From positions 1 through 8,982 of the forward strand of contig CAZUAH010000562.1 of assembly GCA_964617665.1 (NCBI GenBank): a stretch of 8,982 nt of DNA, read 5' to 3'. This stretch comes from JADHUC01 sp964617665 (lineage in GTDB: Bacteria > Planctomycetota > Planctomycetia > Pirellulales > Pirellulaceae). The notes under the pieces are model-generated. The model was not told where the DNA came from, made no database searches, and was given only the letters and a program-made list of their open reading frames with translations. The position numbers and the translations under genes are program-made. Shown in pieces: positions 8,401 to 8,982 of this stretch. The stretch's first letter is position 1. Every line of letters begins with the position of its first letter.

Positions 8401-8968
8401 CGGGCGTCGCGTGCAAGAGCAGTTTGTCGACGATTACGACAATCTCCCGTCCACGGTTCCGATTTATGGACTCGCCAAAGGAAAGGATGCGCGTGGCGGC
8501 TCCAACGTGGCGGGCAATGAAGTGCGGAACCTTGCCGTCAACGAAGACGCTTACGCGTATCATCTTCGCTCGTACCCACGGGTGACGTCAAACTCACATT
8601 TTCGGTATCGACCAGAATTCTCGCCCAATAACGCGATCGACGGACAACGTGCGTCCGGCAAATACTGGCGGCCGGCACGACGTACTGATTTGTGGTTGAA
8701 GGTGGAGTTCGGACGTGAGGTGGAAACGGAACGAGTCGTCGTCGTGCTGCATAAGCACGATGGTCAGGACAGGACATGGACCAGTGCGACGCTGGAGTTC
8801 TCCAACGGTGAAAACGTGCCTATTGCGCTGCGAAACACGTCTCGGCCGCAGGAGTTCACATTTCCGAAACAAGAGTGTGCGTGGGTGAGACTGATCGATT
8901 TTCAAGAGACTTTCCCGCTTGTGGACAATGGAATCGTCGAGTTCGAGATTTACGGCAAAGACCTGTGA
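5480..8968 (+). CDS. HzsA-related exported di-haem protein with PD40-like propeller and C-terminal discoidin domain
   Basis: The product has 1162 residues. An export signal is likely (hydrophobic residues 19-33 after an unusually long n-region). Residues about 35-180 are unassigned. About 180-500 looks like a TolB/PD40-type beta-propeller (DPCVSYDGGTLAFSMRR from 212; EPEWLPGGGLVFTSTRC; DDGRIIYTRWEYSDR). About 500-635 contains family-typical stretches such as GTVERIRVVGLDYR and NMRSWTMVLPGE. Two c-type haem motifs follow: CVGCH (638-642) and CIQCH (723-727). The cytochrome part ends near CWIDLNVPFAG. Residues about 1037-1162 form a discoidin/F5-8-type domain (NNAIDGQRASGKYW, DLWLKVEFGREVE, IVEFEIYG). 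The order propeller then two haems matches the hydrazine synthase alpha subunit, and this family is commonly annotated 'HzsA-related'. It is longer than the roughly 800-residue anammox HzsA, mainly because of the C-terminal addition. No hzsB or hzsC partner is in view. Likely a periplasmic or extracellular redox or binding protein; reaction unknown. Confidence 0.88.
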   Translation: MKKGCNLLTTPKYPWQGTLPLSAVLVLLSMPAFCQEYTQEDIQNRHTVAYPISRLQRDWIYQDHGLQYGDCFAAAEDNKVEQSMVRKVLAELKARNVAVDGLQKSLALLVDGNKPGNDPAWKSLYFQACEVRRKQRLKVFDHHPREFVYAKHFVFGDCQAMFAMTDHLTDAVFRECGRDYRMGSQLCKLTISVDGTVSTEVLLDSPEGVIRDPCVSYDGGTLAFSMRRTSHDGDDDFHLYVMTLSDRSVRQITFGAGTADMEPEWLPGGGLVFTSTRCVFSAPCWWSSVCNLFTCDAEGRYIRRLGSDHGHTVFPHATDDGRIIYTRWEYSDRTAGYLHSLFVMNPDGTNQTEFYGNNSQFPAAILHARSVPNSTKVIAISGAHHIDQRGKLIMIDRNVGTQAGFGVKLLAPERDYPYRESMGTGGNVVHDTEGEQYQYPYPLDEDNFVVCYSPEGGPVRGLKGIKAGKAGSPSFGIYWMHRNGQRELLIYDPVISSGQQAPTTRSRPPFRKSSTVDEHRTTGRFYVQNVYYGPGLEGVEPGTVERIRVVGLDYRAKGTVALGLHPWGGHQTSPCAINNGSYDVKHVLGTADVEEDGSCCFECPSRVPVYFQMLDEKGRMVQNMRSWTMVLPGETFACVGCHEPKHDTYLDDCPVTIALKKPPQKIRPFFAEGDEPVQEMERFLTDSEKRAMRYLGTNAPQAMDVPRGFSYTREIQPIWDEHCIQCHAGGKNPEKKDVPLSLIGDYRPITNPEIYGRAKWRLTHRIYGESTKGHPGRAFSESYINLTDFGYNAKIPLAGAGGKAYVRNDRTYLAYFGGKPENVPNPGAHGYCTDEYAGNGIINWLHVSSACAMLPPYAYGSTSSPLMDYLEPSHYGVQLSREERERVACWIDLNVPFAGSWMELNYWDKLNHAVHSGLTPWYVYRDKMRQMYLYFEAKRLKYAELELEHIDKYLQHVDHGVDFSPEAFGQYSFGGRRVQEQFVDDYDNLPSTVPIYGLAKGKDARGGSNVAGNEVRNLAVNEDAYAYHLRSYPRVTSNSHFRYRPEFSPNNAIDGQRASGKYWRPARRTDLWLKVEFGREVETERVVVVLHKHDGQDRTWTSATLEFSNGENVPIALRNTSRPQEFTFPKQECAWVRLIDFQETFPLVDNGIVEFEIYGKDL

Positions 8969-8975
8969 GCTAAGC

Positions 8976-8980
8976 GGAGG
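8976..8980 (+). promoter_or_regulatory. Shine-Dalgarno-like GGAGG at the window edge
   Basis: GGAGG appears 7 nt after the stop codon of the HzsA-related gene and 2 nt before the window ends. It is a plausible ribosome binding site for a closely spaced downstream gene, which would extend the co-directional cluster. The start codon is not in view. Confidence 0.4.
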
Positions 8981-8982
8981 TT

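Noticed and set aside
5480..8968. Assignment as a true anammox hydrazine synthase subunit (hzsA)
   Set aside because: No beta or gamma subunit gene is present, the protein is longer with a discoidin tail, and the residues after the first CXXCH seem to differ. Only 'HzsA-related' is supportable.
1..8982. CRISPR array, tRNA or rRNA gene, insertion sequence
   Set aside because: No regularly spaced repeats, cloverleaf-like or rRNA-like segments, transposase frames or terminal inverted repeats were seen.

Overview
The window holds three large co-directional (+ strand) genes for exported proteins, plus short non-coding or degenerate stretches. The DNA is GC-rich. The protein families point to a PVC-superphylum or related bacterium (Planctomycetota, Lentisphaerota, Verrucomicrobiota or Hydrogenedentota-like): a planctomycete-style BNR/sialidase-like protein, a WbsX/GH99-like protein flanked by LamG-type domains, and a large di-haem 'HzsA-related' protein. 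This placement is inferred from family distribution remembered by eye, not from a search.

Layout. Positions 1-420 contain no convincing gene. They hold a perfect 11-bp inverted repeat (23-49) and two overlapping open stretches in different frames (134-271 and 172-381) that may be the eroded end of an older gene. Next comes a 550-residue secreted BNR/sialidase-like protein (421-2073) with an N-terminal concanavalin-like domain and four Asp-boxes. After a 118-nt gap lies a secreted multidomain GH99-like (WbsX-type) putative glycosidase (2192-5341). It is followed by a 45-codon ORF overlapping its stop codon (5338-5475), which looks like a fragment of a carbohydrate-binding or FAD-oxidoreductase-associated domain. 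The last gene (5480-8968) is a 1162-residue exported protein with a TolB/PD40-like beta-propeller, two CXXCH haem-binding motifs and a discoidin (F5/8-type) C-terminus. A GGAGG sequence at the right edge suggests another gene just outside.

How they may work together. All three proteins have export signals and carry domains of kinds that bind glycans, so the simplest reading is a glycan-processing locus. The GH99-like protein would be the hydrolase (its GH99 catalytic Glu pair appears conserved). The sialidase-like protein would bind or trim sugars, although its first canonical arginine is missing. The di-haem protein would be an extracytoplasmic redox or binding partner whose substrate is unknown. 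It resembles the alpha subunit of anammox hydrazine synthase, but no beta or gamma subunit is present here, so hydrazine synthesis should not be inferred. Whether the three genes form one transcript cannot be decided from the sequence; the gaps (about 118 and 138 nt) are compatible with an operon or with separate promoters.
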